This document shows, in pieces, positions 16,649 to 25,170 of a stretch of DNA of 64,000 nucleotides; positions within the stretch are counted from its first letter, which is position 1, and each line of letters begins with the position of its first letter. Source of the DNA: Bradyrhizobium sp. WD16 (GTDB lineage: Bacteria > Pseudomonadota > Alphaproteobacteria > Rhizobiales > Xanthobacteraceae); assembly GCF_024181725.1 (NCBI RefSeq), contig NZ_CP028908.1, positions 5,507,501-5,571,500 on the forward strand, given 5' to 3'. Below the pieces are notes generated by a model. It saw only the letters and a program-made list of their open reading frames with translations. It did not search any database and was not told the origin of the DNA. A program made the translations under genes and the position numbers.

Positions 16649-17482
16649 ATGTCGCGAACCCTTGCAAAGTATCTGATCCAGCTCGGCGCGGCGTGTGCGC
16701 TAGGTTTAGTCATCAGTACGCCATCCTTCGCCGCCGATGTGGCACATGAAGATCAAGCCTTGCGTGCCGCGATCAACGGATCGCAACGAAGCGCGCGATT
16801 TTTGGCCCGCGACGGCGCACGGCACCCTTACGAAGAACTGACGTTCTTTGAAATCACCCCGCGATACACCGTCGTCGAAATCTGGCCCGGCGCAGGATAC
16901 TGGACCGAGATTCTCGCGCATTATCTGAACGAATCCGGCGTCTACTATGCCGCGGTCGAACCGCAGCGCGCCACCGCGGCACCGACGGCCAACGCGTTCA
17001 ACACCAAGCTTAACTCCGACAAGGCCATTTATGGACGGGTCCGGATCACTGAATTCAGTCCGCCGGCAGCCGCCACCCTCGCACCCGATGGATCTGTCGA
17101 CCTGATCCTGACCTTTCGCAACCTGCACAACTGGCTGAAACAGGGCAACGCGGCGGAAACGCTCGCCGCGTTTCACCGAGCGCTCAAGCCTGGCGGAATT
17201 CTCGGCATCGAAGATCATCGTGGCCAACGCGACGTGCCGCAGGATCCGCAGGCGTCGGACGGGTATGTCCGGCAGGACTATGCCATTGCGCTCGTCGAGA
17301 GCGCCGGCTTCGAATTCGTCGCTGCCTCAGAGGTCAACGCCAACCCGAAGGACACTGCGAACTGGCCAAAAGGCGTGTGGACGCTGCCCCCGACATTCGC
17401 GCTCGGCGATACCGACCGCGAAAAATATGCGGCGATCGGCGAAGCCGACAATTTTGTCCTGAAGTTCAGGAAGCCGCGTTAG
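16649..17482 (+). CDS. Exported class I methyltransferase-like protein
   Basis: 277 residues. The ATG at 16649 is chosen because GGAG lies 8 bases upstream and the product then begins with a signal peptide (MSRTLAKYLIQLGAACALG... ending SFAA). The rest has the SAM-methyltransferase fold: VVEIWPGAGYWTEILAHYL (motif I), later GSVDLILTFRNLHNW and HRALKPGGILGIEDH. Such exported methyltransferase-like proteins recur in proteobacteria; since SAM is cytosolic, the signal peptide makes the activity doubtful. No operon partner is visible. Confidence 0.8.
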   Translation: MSRTLAKYLIQLGAACALGLVISTPSFAADVAHEDQALRAAINGSQRSARFLARDGARHPYEELTFFEITPRYTVVEIWPGAGYWTEILAHYLNESGVYYAAVEPQRATAAPTANAFNTKLNSDKAIYGRVRITEFSPPAAATLAPDGSVDLILTFRNLHNWLKQGNAAETLAAFHRALKPGGILGIEDHRGQRDVPQDPQASDGYVRQDYAIALVESAGFEFVAASEVNANPKDTANWPKGVWTLPPTFALGDTDREKYAAIGEADNFVLKFRKPR

Positions 17483-17974
17483 CGGCCATGGGTCCGGGTT
17501 CGCGTCGGCGCTTCAGCAAGTCGGTCTTCCGAAGGGCGCTGTGCTTCCGGCGCTCGGGGCCTTCAATCTCAGCTGGGACAGATGCTGATCCGTCGGCATT
17601 CTGGTTCCAGTACTGATCGGTCATGGTGGAACTCCCGCAAGCGGCGCCAGCCCGACCGGCGACATTCGCCTATCCGACGTCATCCGCAATCGCCGTTGCG
17701 ATATTGCGATCGTGATCGACCGCAAACAGAGCCTCTGCGGACGATGCCCGGCGATGCCCCGAGCAGCCTGCTCCGCCGCAGTTGCGTAGCGGATGTATGA
17801 AACACGCTGAACGCCGCACTGGCCGATTCGCAGTAACAACGTCCGTACGCCGCCAGCACCAGTCGCCGGACTTGACGCTCCGTCAGCGGGATCTTCACGA
17901 AGCTCCGATACGCGCTCAGCTGGCGGCTGACCGCCAAGGGAGTGATCCCGAGCTGATCTGCTCCTCCGCGAATG
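17483..17974. other. Intergenic stretch, nothing recognised
   Basis: About 490 bases between convergent genes. Short frames on both strands (up to 92 codons) have no motifs or ribosome binding sites. I see no repeat or clear terminator. Confidence 0.4.
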
Positions 17975-18580
17975 TCAAGTTTCGGCTGAACGGATGGCTT
18001 TCCCCACCGCCGTGGCCTCGGCCACTTCGTTCAGAAGTCCTGTTTTTACGTCGTAGATGAAGCCATAAATCGGTATGTGCCTTGGCACGAGAGGATGTGA
18101 CCGAATTCGTTCGACGTCTTCGACGACACTCCTCGGGTTGTCGACGATGGTATGCCAATGGATGAATTTTCCAGCGACGGAGCCGCCGCCGTGCTTGGGA
18201 TTCGACCAGGTCTTGCCGTCGAACTGCGCCGTTTCCAGATTATCCACGAGGAGGTCGCCAATCACTTCATTCGTAAACAGCTGCATTCCACAGTCGCTGT
18301 GGTGGATCACGAACCATTCGTTCGTTCCAAGCAGCTTGTGGGAGATGACGAGCGAACGAATGGCGTCGTCGGAAGCGCGGCCGCCTGCATTGCGGATGAC
18401 GTGCGCATCGCCCTCCGCGAGCCCCGCATACTTCGCAGGATCGAGCCGCGCATCCATGCAAGTGAGAATCGCAAACCTCCGAGCCGGTGGCAGTGCCAGC
18501 TTGCCTTTGTCACCGAAATCACCTGCGTATTGTTCATTCGCAGAAACGACTTCGCCGAACACAGCGCTGCGCTTCGTCAT
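17975..18580 (-). CDS. Beta-class carbonic anhydrase
   Basis: 201 residues, cytosolic, interconverting CO2 and bicarbonate. Zinc ligands are visible as Cys41 in TCMDARLDP (with the Asp43-Arg45 dyad), His94 and Cys97 in HHSDCGM. The conserved [15 protein letters not shown] segment follows at about 63-77. The length is typical for the short beta-CA subgroup. The gene stands alone, convergent with the methyltransferase-like gene. Confidence 0.92.
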   Translation of the reverse strand: MTKRSAVFGEVVSANEQYAGDFGDKGKLALPPARRFAILTCMDARLDPAKYAGLAEGDAHVIRNAGGRASDDAIRSLVISHKLLGTNEWFVIHHSDCGMQLFTNEVIGDLLVDNLETAQFDGKTWSNPKHGGGSVAGKFIHWHTIVDNPRSVVEDVERIRSHPLVPRHIPIYGFIYDVKTGLLNEVAEATAVGKAIRSAET

Positions 18581-19157
18581 TTGAAATATCCTTGCGTTAG
18601 AAGCTCGCGATCATCAGATCGGACCAGCCCACGCTCGATCGGTCAAGAAAATTGAATTCCAATGTCCGCAGCAATGTAAAATGATCTGAGCTAAGATTTT
18701 TCCGCGAGTGAGATGAACCATCCCAACCGAACATCCGCCCAATTCCAGCAATGAGATTCCGTGACCAAGGATTCACGCCCTCCTGACAATCTGGCAACGG
18801 CCGTTTTCCAGATCGAAGCCCAGGCGACCCGAAACCCTCAGAAACAAGTCCGTTGCATCCTCGACGATCCCGCAACGCCGAGCCCCGTCACTGAGAACAT
18901 CGGTCCCGCGGACAAGAGGCGCTCCATAGCCCCCTCGTCCGGGACAGGCCTGCATGGCTCATACCGGCGCAGCCGGCAGCGCCGGGCCTCTTCGGCAGGA
19001 CGTCTGACTGATCGAGGCCATGTGAAGCGTGCGGGTCGACGTCGTCGCCTGCTTACCGCGGCCGGCTTGGAGGACGACGACTACATCGTGGCGCCGTGTC
19101 ATGGCGACGGCGCCAACCACCTGCTTGAGGTCGGCGCCTGCTCGAGATATCGGCAGG
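18581..19157. other. Intergenic stretch upstream of carbonic anhydrase
   Basis: About 580 bases. The part next to 18580 should hold the carbonic anhydrase promoter. The rest lies beside the IS3/dehydrogenase scar and probably is degraded coding sequence, but I could not assign any of it; frames on both strands look random. Confidence 0.35.
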
Positions 19158-19334
19158 TCACAGGCGCTGGCCTCCACTCGCATCGATGGCCTGCCCGGTG
19201 ACCCGGCCTCCCGCTTCAGATGCCAGAAAAGCGACCAGATTCGCGATATCATCGGGCTGACCGACGCGACCAAGCGCAATGGCGCCGGCGATGGCACGGC
19301 TCGCAACCGGATCGCGCCCGCCCTGGCTCATGTC
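19158..19334 (-). pseudogene. C-terminal remnant of a short-chain dehydrogenase
   Basis: About 55 codons ending the reading frame match the tail of SDR-family enzymes: ALGRVGQPDDIANLVAFLAS, then VTGQAIDASGG. The Rossmann core and the YxxxK catalytic site are gone. The remnant is joined in frame to an IS3 transposase fragment, giving one continuous 155-codon frame (19158-19625) that should not be read as a real gene. Confidence 0.75.
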
Positions 19335-19715
19335 GGTCGCGGTCGGCGATAGAGCGCCTCTATCCCCATCCGCTGCATCAGTCAGCTCCCCGATCTTAGC
19401 ATGGAGCGACTTCACATCGATCGCTGGGATGGCCGGCGCTCCGCCTCCCGATCCGACAACCTCAGACGCGCTGCCCTCGAGCTGCGATTTCCACGCTGTG
19501 ATCTGATTGGGGTGAACGTCGAAATGCTCGGCCAGTTGAACGATCGTCCGATCGCCCTTGATGGCAGCCAGGGCCACCTTCGCCTTGAAGGCCGGTGAGT
19601 GGTTCCGGCGGGGTCGTCTCGTCATGGTCTCTCCTGTTCGCGGCGATTATCGCCGTTGTCAGGCAGAAACTCCACTTATCGTCCTGTCCAGATTTCCGGA
19701 GCCAGCTCGCACCAC
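19335..19715 (-). mobile_element. IS3-family remnant (orfA start joined to orfB fragment)
   Basis: From 19625 leftwards the frame encodes the N-terminus of an IS3 OrfA (MTRRPRRNHSPAFKAKVALA, later HFDVHPNQITAWK and HAKIGEL). Right after that a different frame reads LMQRMGIEALYRRPRPT and stops, a piece typical of the middle of OrfB. So an internal deletion has removed the rest of orfA and the start of orfB, and a second break joins it to the dehydrogenase tail. The IS left end lies near 19700 (segment GGAAATCTGGACAGGACGAT on the minus strand). Confidence 0.75.
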
Positions 19716-19854
19716 GTGGTATTTGCACTCCCATTTGCTGTGGCTTAGGCTTTCGTACTCGTCCATCGGGAAACTCCCTTCGTGTGCGTGGTGGCTCACG
19801 AGTGGGGAGTTTCATCGATGGACGGCTCCTTGAAATGTCAAACTTTTGCTGCCT

Positions 19855-19871
19855 CCCCGGCAGAGCCGGGG
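19855..19871. repeat. GC-rich hairpin after the phosphoesterase gene
   Basis: CCCCGGC-AGA-GCCGGGG forms a perfect 7-bp stem just beyond the stop of the minus-strand phosphoesterase gene. It lacks a T-run on the minus-strand transcript, so it may be a mobile hairpin or a weak transcription end rather than a classical terminator. Confidence 0.4.
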
Positions 19872-19886
19872 GGCCTCCCTAATGGG

Positions 19887-21845
19887 CTAGTGCTTATGAT
19901 CCTGATCGAACTCCTTACGATCGTGATCATGATCATGATCGAATCGAAACAACTCCATCAGGTCGCCGACTGCCGGTGCGTTGATCGGAATGTAGGGATT
20001 ACGCCCGGTGATCGGATTGGGAAGATTGTCGCGGCTCCTCGCCGAAAGAGTCGCGAGATGCCAATTTCGCTCGATGAACTTCACGACGGAGGCATGATCA
20101 GAATAAACATGCCCAACATGACCACCACGCGAATAGGGTGAGACAACAAGCATCGGAACCCGGACGCCATCGCCAAAGAAGTCAATTGGCTGAACATAGC
20201 CAGAGTCCCAGAAACCGCCACCTTCGTCGAAGGTGACGATAATGGCGGTGTCGGCCCAGAGCTTCGGTTGCGCCTGAACCTCTTCAATGAAGACTTTCAC
20301 ATAGTTTTCAAAAGAAGACAGTTTGGAGGAATCCGGGTGGCCAGCCGGGGCATCTTCCGGGCGAAGGAAGGCGACTTCCGGCAGTTTGCCACTGCGAATC
20401 TCGGTGATGAGTTCTTCCGCGTCGTGGAGATGCGCCGCGCGACTCTCCGCGGTCGACATCACCGCGGTCGAGAACTGGAACGGATTGCAATTATCGCAAT
20501 AGCCTGGCGAAGCCGTATGGTTCGGATCGGCCACATAGCGATTGTAACCGCCGGCATACCAGGACCACGAAATTCCCTTGGCGCTTAGCCGTTCTCCAAT
20601 CGTTGGCACGCTCGAGGGCGGCAAGGCATTTGGATGGGTATCGATCGTGCCATCCGGAAAGTAACCCGGATGCCTGCTCGCGACGTGATAATAGCTATTG
20701 GGCGCGCAATGCGGGTCGGGATGATATGGCAGCGAGGCGATATAGGAGCGAATTGTCGCCACGCCCGGTTGCGTCTGATCCGAGCAATTGACGAAAGTGG
20801 CGCCGTCGTTGATTGGCGTATTGTTCGCGCCAGGCCGAGGGTCGGGGTTCATGACCAGGCTCGGATCCGGAGTTGCAGGATTGCCGCGACCGTCACTGAA
20901 ATAGACTTCATCGGCGGTCCCGAAGAAGATCCAGTTCGGCGACGAGGGTCCGCGCATAGGCTGATGATAATTGTCACTCATCGTGTACTCGCGCGCCAGC
21001 GAAGTAAAATAGGGAACGTCGCCATTCGCGACATTGTAGAAACCGAGTGATGCGCCGCCGCCGCCGATGCCATTGGCACTGCGTGTTGCTTCGACCCATG
21101 GGAACAAATCGTTCAGGCAGCCGCTTGGATTGTCTGATGTCGCATGGGAAATGTCGCAATCCGCCTCTTGCCATTCGGCAAAGAAGCCGTGGTTCATATC
21201 GGTCTGATAGAAATCATAAGGCGTCAAGCCCGTCACCTGGAACGGCCCGTTCGGCAAGTTATTGACGTTGGCGATACGGCCGTCCGGCACATATTTGGGA
21301 AACGGATTGGCGCCAACCGTCATGTCTTCCGGATGAAACAAGGACGCATACTGGTGATAAAACATCGTCTCCCACGCAAGGGCGCCAGCAGCGGTCGCAA
21401 AGGGCGGCCCTGCCGTGTCGCTTCCACCTAGTGGCAGGTTGCCCGTCGTCTGCGGTGGCAACAGTGCGTAGGTTTGTTTATTGCCCGGCGCCAGTTGGTA
21501 GGTTCCATTCTCGACGGCGCTCGATTGCGCACCTGCGGCAAAATTCCGACCCGGCCGGCCGTTGATATCGATGATGCCTTTGGACAGAAGGTTCGATACA
21601 TGATCGCCCGAAGGCGCACGATAAGTTGCAAACACATGATCAAAGCTCTGATTCTCGCCGATAATGACGAGAAGATGCTTGATCGGCGTTTCAGTGCGTC
21701 CGCGGTTTGGTTCAGCGTGTACAGATCCCGAAACTTCGAGAAGAGCAAGCGCCGACGCGAGCGCCGTGCTACCGAACTGACGGCATCGCTTCCACCCGCG
21801 AACAGTTGCTCGTGGTGCGAGCCGTCGATCACCGCAAACCCTCAT
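19887..21845 (-). CDS. Secreted phosphoesterase (phospholipase C / acid phosphatase family)
   Basis: 652 residues with an N-terminal basic leader and signal segment (ending SVHA, about residue 44). The phosphoesterase family signature is HLLVIIGENQSFDHVFATY (about 57-75), followed far downstream by DTAIIVTFDEGGGFWD and a metal-site region with HVGHVYSDHASVVKFIERNW. These enzymes cleave phospho-diester or -monoester bonds outside the cytoplasm. The end of the protein is a His/Asp-rich tail (DHDHDHD...DQDHKH) that could bind metal. No operon partner. Confidence 0.85.
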   Translation of the reverse strand: MRVCGDRRLAPRATVRGWKRCRQFGSTALASALALLEVSGSVHAEPNRGRTETPIKHLLVIIGENQSFDHVFATYRAPSGDHVSNLLSKGIIDINGRPGRNFAAGAQSSAVENGTYQLAPGNKQTYALLPPQTTGNLPLGGSDTAGPPFATAAGALAWETMFYHQYASLFHPEDMTVGANPFPKYVPDGRIANVNNLPNGPFQVTGLTPYDFYQTDMNHGFFAEWQEADCDISHATSDNPSGCLNDLFPWVEATRSANGIGGGGASLGFYNVANGDVPYFTSLAREYTMSDNYHQPMRGPSSPNWIFFGTADEVYFSDGRGNPATPDPSLVMNPDPRPGANNTPINDGATFVNCSDQTQPGVATIRSYIASLPYHPDPHCAPNSYYHVASRHPGYFPDGTIDTHPNALPPSSVPTIGERLSAKGISWSWYAGGYNRYVADPNHTASPGYCDNCNPFQFSTAVMSTAESRAAHLHDAEELITEIRSGKLPEVAFLRPEDAPAGHPDSSKLSSFENYVKVFIEEVQAQPKLWADTAIIVTFDEGGGFWDSGYVQPIDFFGDGVRVPMLVVSPYSRGGHVGHVYSDHASVVKFIERNWHLATLSARSRDNLPNPITGRNPYIPINAPAVGDLMELFRFDHDHDHDRKEFDQDHKH

Positions 21846-22192
21846 CTCTCGGTCCTATTCTCAGAGTTGATGTCATGAGAGTTCGTCTAGTAGGGGCGAG
21901 TTACAACGCGCGTGTGACATCGAAGTCAGAACGACGAAGGAGAAGTCGGTCAGTTTCGGCCCGCTGAGGTGATGGCGCATACGTTCGGCAGCGTCAAAGC
22001 AGACGCCGCTGGCCGATGGCTGTCATCGACCAGCAGCGCTCCGACCGCGACCGCGCGCGGGGTCCCACAAGCCCCGACCCTATAGAGAAGCCGGCCAGCA
22101 TTGAAGAGAGTACGACGCGTTCCTATTCCACCTGCCTTGAACGCCGTCGCGATCCCGTTGCCACGGCACCTGGACCGGATGCAGTCGCGGCC
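21846..22192. other. Intergenic stretch, nothing recognised
   Basis: About 350 bases between two minus-strand genes. It should carry the promoter of the phosphoesterase gene at its left side. No repeat, hairpin with T-run or small gene could be supported. Confidence 0.4.
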
Positions 22193-23671
22193 TTATTCGC
22201 CGGCGCTCATCGCGGCGACACGGCTCGGCTGCGTCGAAAGAACGCGATAGACGAGGCCACCTGCGGCCGCGCCGATCAACCATCCCCAGTCGCCGACGTT
22301 GACGATCAGGCCGTACGCGCCGAGAAGCGCCAGGCCGATCGACAGCAGGCCGGAAATCGCGAGAGCGATCAGGGCCTTGTGGTTCCAGCCCCCGTCGTAG
22401 TGAAAGGCGCCCCTGGGCGACATTGTGTAGAGATCATCGACGAACACGACCTCCTTCTTCACCAGATAGTAGTCGGCGATCATGATTCCGAACAGCGGTC
22501 CGAGCGCGGAGCCAAAGATACTGACGAAGAGGGTGATGGCCGACGGGCTAGCCACAAACAGCCAAGGGCAGACCAGGACCGACAGAATGGAGGTGATCAG
22601 GCCGCCCATTTTGAAGTTGATGCGCTCGGGCTTGAGATTCGAGATATCGTAGGCCGGCGAGACGAAGTTCGCCACGATGTTGATGCCCATGGTTGCCACG
22701 ATGAACGTGACCGAACCGATGATGACGATGAACGGATTGCCGATCTTTTCGACGATCAGGACGGGATCCATGATCGCCTGCCCGAACACGCCGAGGGTGC
22801 CCGCAGTCACGATCACGGTAATGATCGAAAAGACCAGGAAGTTGACGGGCAGTCCGAGAAGGTTGCCCATCTTCATGGCGGCCTCGTCCTTGCCGAAGCG
22901 TGCGAAGTCGCCGAAGTTGAGCAGCAGCGCCGCAAAATAGGCAACGATCAGCATCGCCGCGTTCGCCATCACGCCGAGCGTGGCGAGATTGGATGAGGCC
23001 GGCGGGCTGAGTTGCAGCGAAAGGCTGGAGAAGCCCGTCTGCCACAGCATCCAGATCGCCAGCGCGAACATCACCACGTAGACGACCGGGCCGCAGAAAT
23101 CGATGAAGCGGCGAATGCGCTCCATCCCGCTGAGGAAGATCAACAGCTGAAACAGCCACATGAAGATGAAGCTGAACCAGGCGAGCGTGGACAGGCCGAT
23201 GATGCTGTTGTGGGTGAGGCCGACCGCCGACGGCACCATGGTCACGATCAGAACCTGGACAGCCTTGGAGGCGAAGTAGGTCTGCACACCGTACCAGACG
23301 ATCCCGACCACGCCCCGCACGATGGCGGCGAGGTTGGCGCCCATGACGCCGAAGGAGACGCGCGCCATGACCGGAAACGGAATGCCGTACTTCAGCGACG
23401 GCCGCCCGATGAGGTTCATCAGGAAGTAGACCGCCGTGATTCCGACCAGCATGGACAGCAGCACCTGCCAGCCGGTCAGCCCCAGGAAGAACAGGCTTGC
23501 AGCGAAGGTATAGCCGCCAACCGAGTGCACGTCGGACATCCACATCGCGAACAGGCTGAAAACACCCCAGGTCCGGCCCTCGGGCGCGGTCGGCGCGAGA
23601 TCCTGGTTGTAGAGCCTTGGGTCGGCGCCGGTGACGACAAGTGTAGGAACTTCGCCATTGTGGGACGACAT
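22193..23671 (-). CDS. NCS1 family nucleobase/hydantoin permease
   Basis: 492 residues, about 12 hydrophobic segments, an inner-membrane symporter of the purine/cytosine/allantoin/hydantoin group. N-terminal motif LYNQDLAPTAPEGRTWGVFS and then SVGGYTFAASLFFLGL match the family; NFGDFARFGKDEA and ADYYLVKKEVVFVDDLY are further signatures. GAGG lies 7 bases before the ATG. The RutR-like regulator gene lies upstream in the same direction, and paired direct repeats lie in the gap, so pyrimidine- or purine-linked control is likely. Confidence 0.9.
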   Translation of the reverse strand: MSSHNGEVPTLVVTGADPRLYNQDLAPTAPEGRTWGVFSLFAMWMSDVHSVGGYTFAASLFFLGLTGWQVLLSMLVGITAVYFLMNLIGRPSLKYGIPFPVMARVSFGVMGANLAAIVRGVVGIVWYGVQTYFASKAVQVLIVTMVPSAVGLTHNSIIGLSTLAWFSFIFMWLFQLLIFLSGMERIRRFIDFCGPVVYVVMFALAIWMLWQTGFSSLSLQLSPPASSNLATLGVMANAAMLIVAYFAALLLNFGDFARFGKDEAAMKMGNLLGLPVNFLVFSIITVIVTAGTLGVFGQAIMDPVLIVEKIGNPFIVIIGSVTFIVATMGINIVANFVSPAYDISNLKPERINFKMGGLITSILSVLVCPWLFVASPSAITLFVSIFGSALGPLFGIMIADYYLVKKEVVFVDDLYTMSPRGAFHYDGGWNHKALIALAISGLLSIGLALLGAYGLIVNVGDWGWLIGAAAGGLVYRVLSTQPSRVAAMSAGE

Positions 23672-23824
23672 GGTTCGACCTCAACATCGTTGGTCGGGGC
23701 ACACTACCCGTTTTTGCCTCCGAGCGTGCGCCGCCGACCGAACCATCTCAGACGGCACCAGGGTCTGCCGTCCGGCGCCCACACCATGCGAAGCGCGTGT
23801 AGCAATCTGCAATGTGTATGCCAG

Positions 23825-23857
23825 TTTTGAACGATTTGTAAAATATTTTGAACGATT
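23825..23857. promoter_or_regulatory. Paired direct repeat, possible operator
   Basis: The 12-mer TTTTGAACGATT occurs at 23825-23836 and again at 23846-23857, a 21-base spacing (two helical turns), with AAAATATTTT between them. The pair sits about 150-190 bases before the permease start in an AT-rich island, as expected for a regulator-binding site or promoter. Confidence 0.5.
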
Positions 23858-24009
23858 GAAAAACGAGGATAGAGATGACCCTGGAAGCTGTTCGCAGGAC
23901 GCAGGCAGAGCTGTTCGTGACTTGAGGTTGCACGTCTGTCTCGAGCTTCGGACAGGGCAGGAAAGGCGTGATCGCCACTGCGATAACGGTTGATCCGGTT
24001 GCCGCCGCC

Positions 24010-24762
24010 TTAATCGCGGGCCGATGACCGTCTCTTGGCAGGCTTGCCGGACGCCCTGGGCGTTGGCGGAGAAGGAATATTCCGAGCCGACCTTGCTGCG
24101 AGATCGAGCCCGAGGCCACCAAGAACGAGTTGAACGATCGTGGCTTTTGCCGCGTCGTAGTCGGCTTCCTCGAGCGTTCGCTTGCGCTTCATGATGACCA
24201 GCTGGCTGGCAAAGTCCGCATAAAACTGGGTCATCGCCCAGATGCAGAAGAACAGATCGATCGCGCTGATCGGCCGAACCACCCCGCTCGCCGCCCACGC
24301 CTCGACTGCTCCGACCTTCTCCATGAGCTGCGGCGTCGAGATCTTCTCGATAAAACTGCCAATGAAAGGAGCACCGCTGATGATTTCATTGGCATAGAGA
24401 CGCGACAAATGCGGATGGTCGCGCGAGAAATCTACCTTCTTGTGGATATAGCGGATGAGGATCGTTTGGATGTCGGCCTCGGTGTCGAGCGTACCGAGTT
24501 CCCTGGCCCACATGTTCATGGCCCGCTCCAGGATGGCCCGGTAGAGATCCTCCTTGTCCTCGAAATAGTAGTAGATATGGGGTTTTGCGATCGCCGCCTT
24601 CTTGGCGATGAGCGCCGTGGTTGAACCGCGAAAGCCGAAATGGCCGAACACGAACTCCGCCGCATCGAGGATCTTGGCTTCGATGTCGGGCCCAGGCGCG
24701 GGCTTGCGGCGCCCGCCCGGGGGCCGGCGAATGCGGTGCAGCTTCAGATCGCCAGTAGACAT
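24010..24762 (-). CDS. TetR family regulator, RutR-like
   Basis: 250 residues. The N-terminal helix-turn-helix domain shows AEFVFGHFGFRGSTTALIAK, then AIAKPHIYYYFEDKEDLYRA at about 30-75. The C-terminal ligand domain has the YcdC/RutR pattern (HLSRLYANEIISGAPFI, FFCIWAMTQFYADFASQL). RutR controls pyrimidine use in Escherichia coli; the adjacent NCS1 permease makes a nucleobase-related ligand plausible here. The last 30 residues are basic and disordered. Confidence 0.85.
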   Translation of the reverse strand: MSTGDLKLHRIRRPPGGRRKPAPGPDIEAKILDAAEFVFGHFGFRGSTTALIAKKAAIAKPHIYYYFEDKEDLYRAILERAMNMWARELGTLDTEADIQTILIRYIHKKVDFSRDHPHLSRLYANEIISGAPFIGSFIEKISTPQLMEKVGAVEAWAASGVVRPISAIDLFFCIWAMTQFYADFASQLVIMKRKRTLEEADYDAAKATIVQLVLGGLGLDLAARSARNIPSPPTPRASGKPAKRRSSARD

Positions 24763-24954
24763 TCGCAGACGTCACAATCCTTGTGATACCGGAAATTCAG
24801 AGAGTAGAGCATCCACCTGCTTTCGTCTGCACCCTTTACACTACGCGTGCAACTGTTGCCAAAGGCTCGAGCGAACGGAGCGACCCGCCGCCCGACCTTC
24901 GGATGCGCGGCGAAAGCAGCTGTGACACCGGTCCCGATCAAGCCAGAACCACGG

Positions 24955-25152
24955 TCAGAACCTGACCGTTTCCTCGACGACGTGCTTCAGCGGCGTTCCT
25001 TCCGCGGTCAGGGTCATCCGTAATCTGAGCACGCCGCCCTTGAGTTGGCCATCGCGCGCCAGCTTCTCGATTTCGCGCTGCGATGTAACCCCGACATGCT
25101 TGAGAAACTTGCGGACGGCCATGTTGAAACGATCCTCGTCCAATTCTGTCAT
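24955..25152 (-). CDS. DUF6494 family small protein
   Basis: 65 residues, with GGGAG 8 bases before the ATG. The core RFNMAVRKFLKHVGVTSQRE then IEKLARDGQLKG matches the small family DUF6494, whose function is unknown. It follows rocD by 18 bases on the same strand and is likely co-transcribed with rocF-rocD. Confidence 0.7.
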   Translation of the reverse strand: MTELDEDRFNMAVRKFLKHVGVTSQREIEKLARDGQLKGGVLRLRMTLTAEGTPLKHVVEETVRF

Positions 25153-25170
25153 GGCGGTTTCTCCCTGAAA

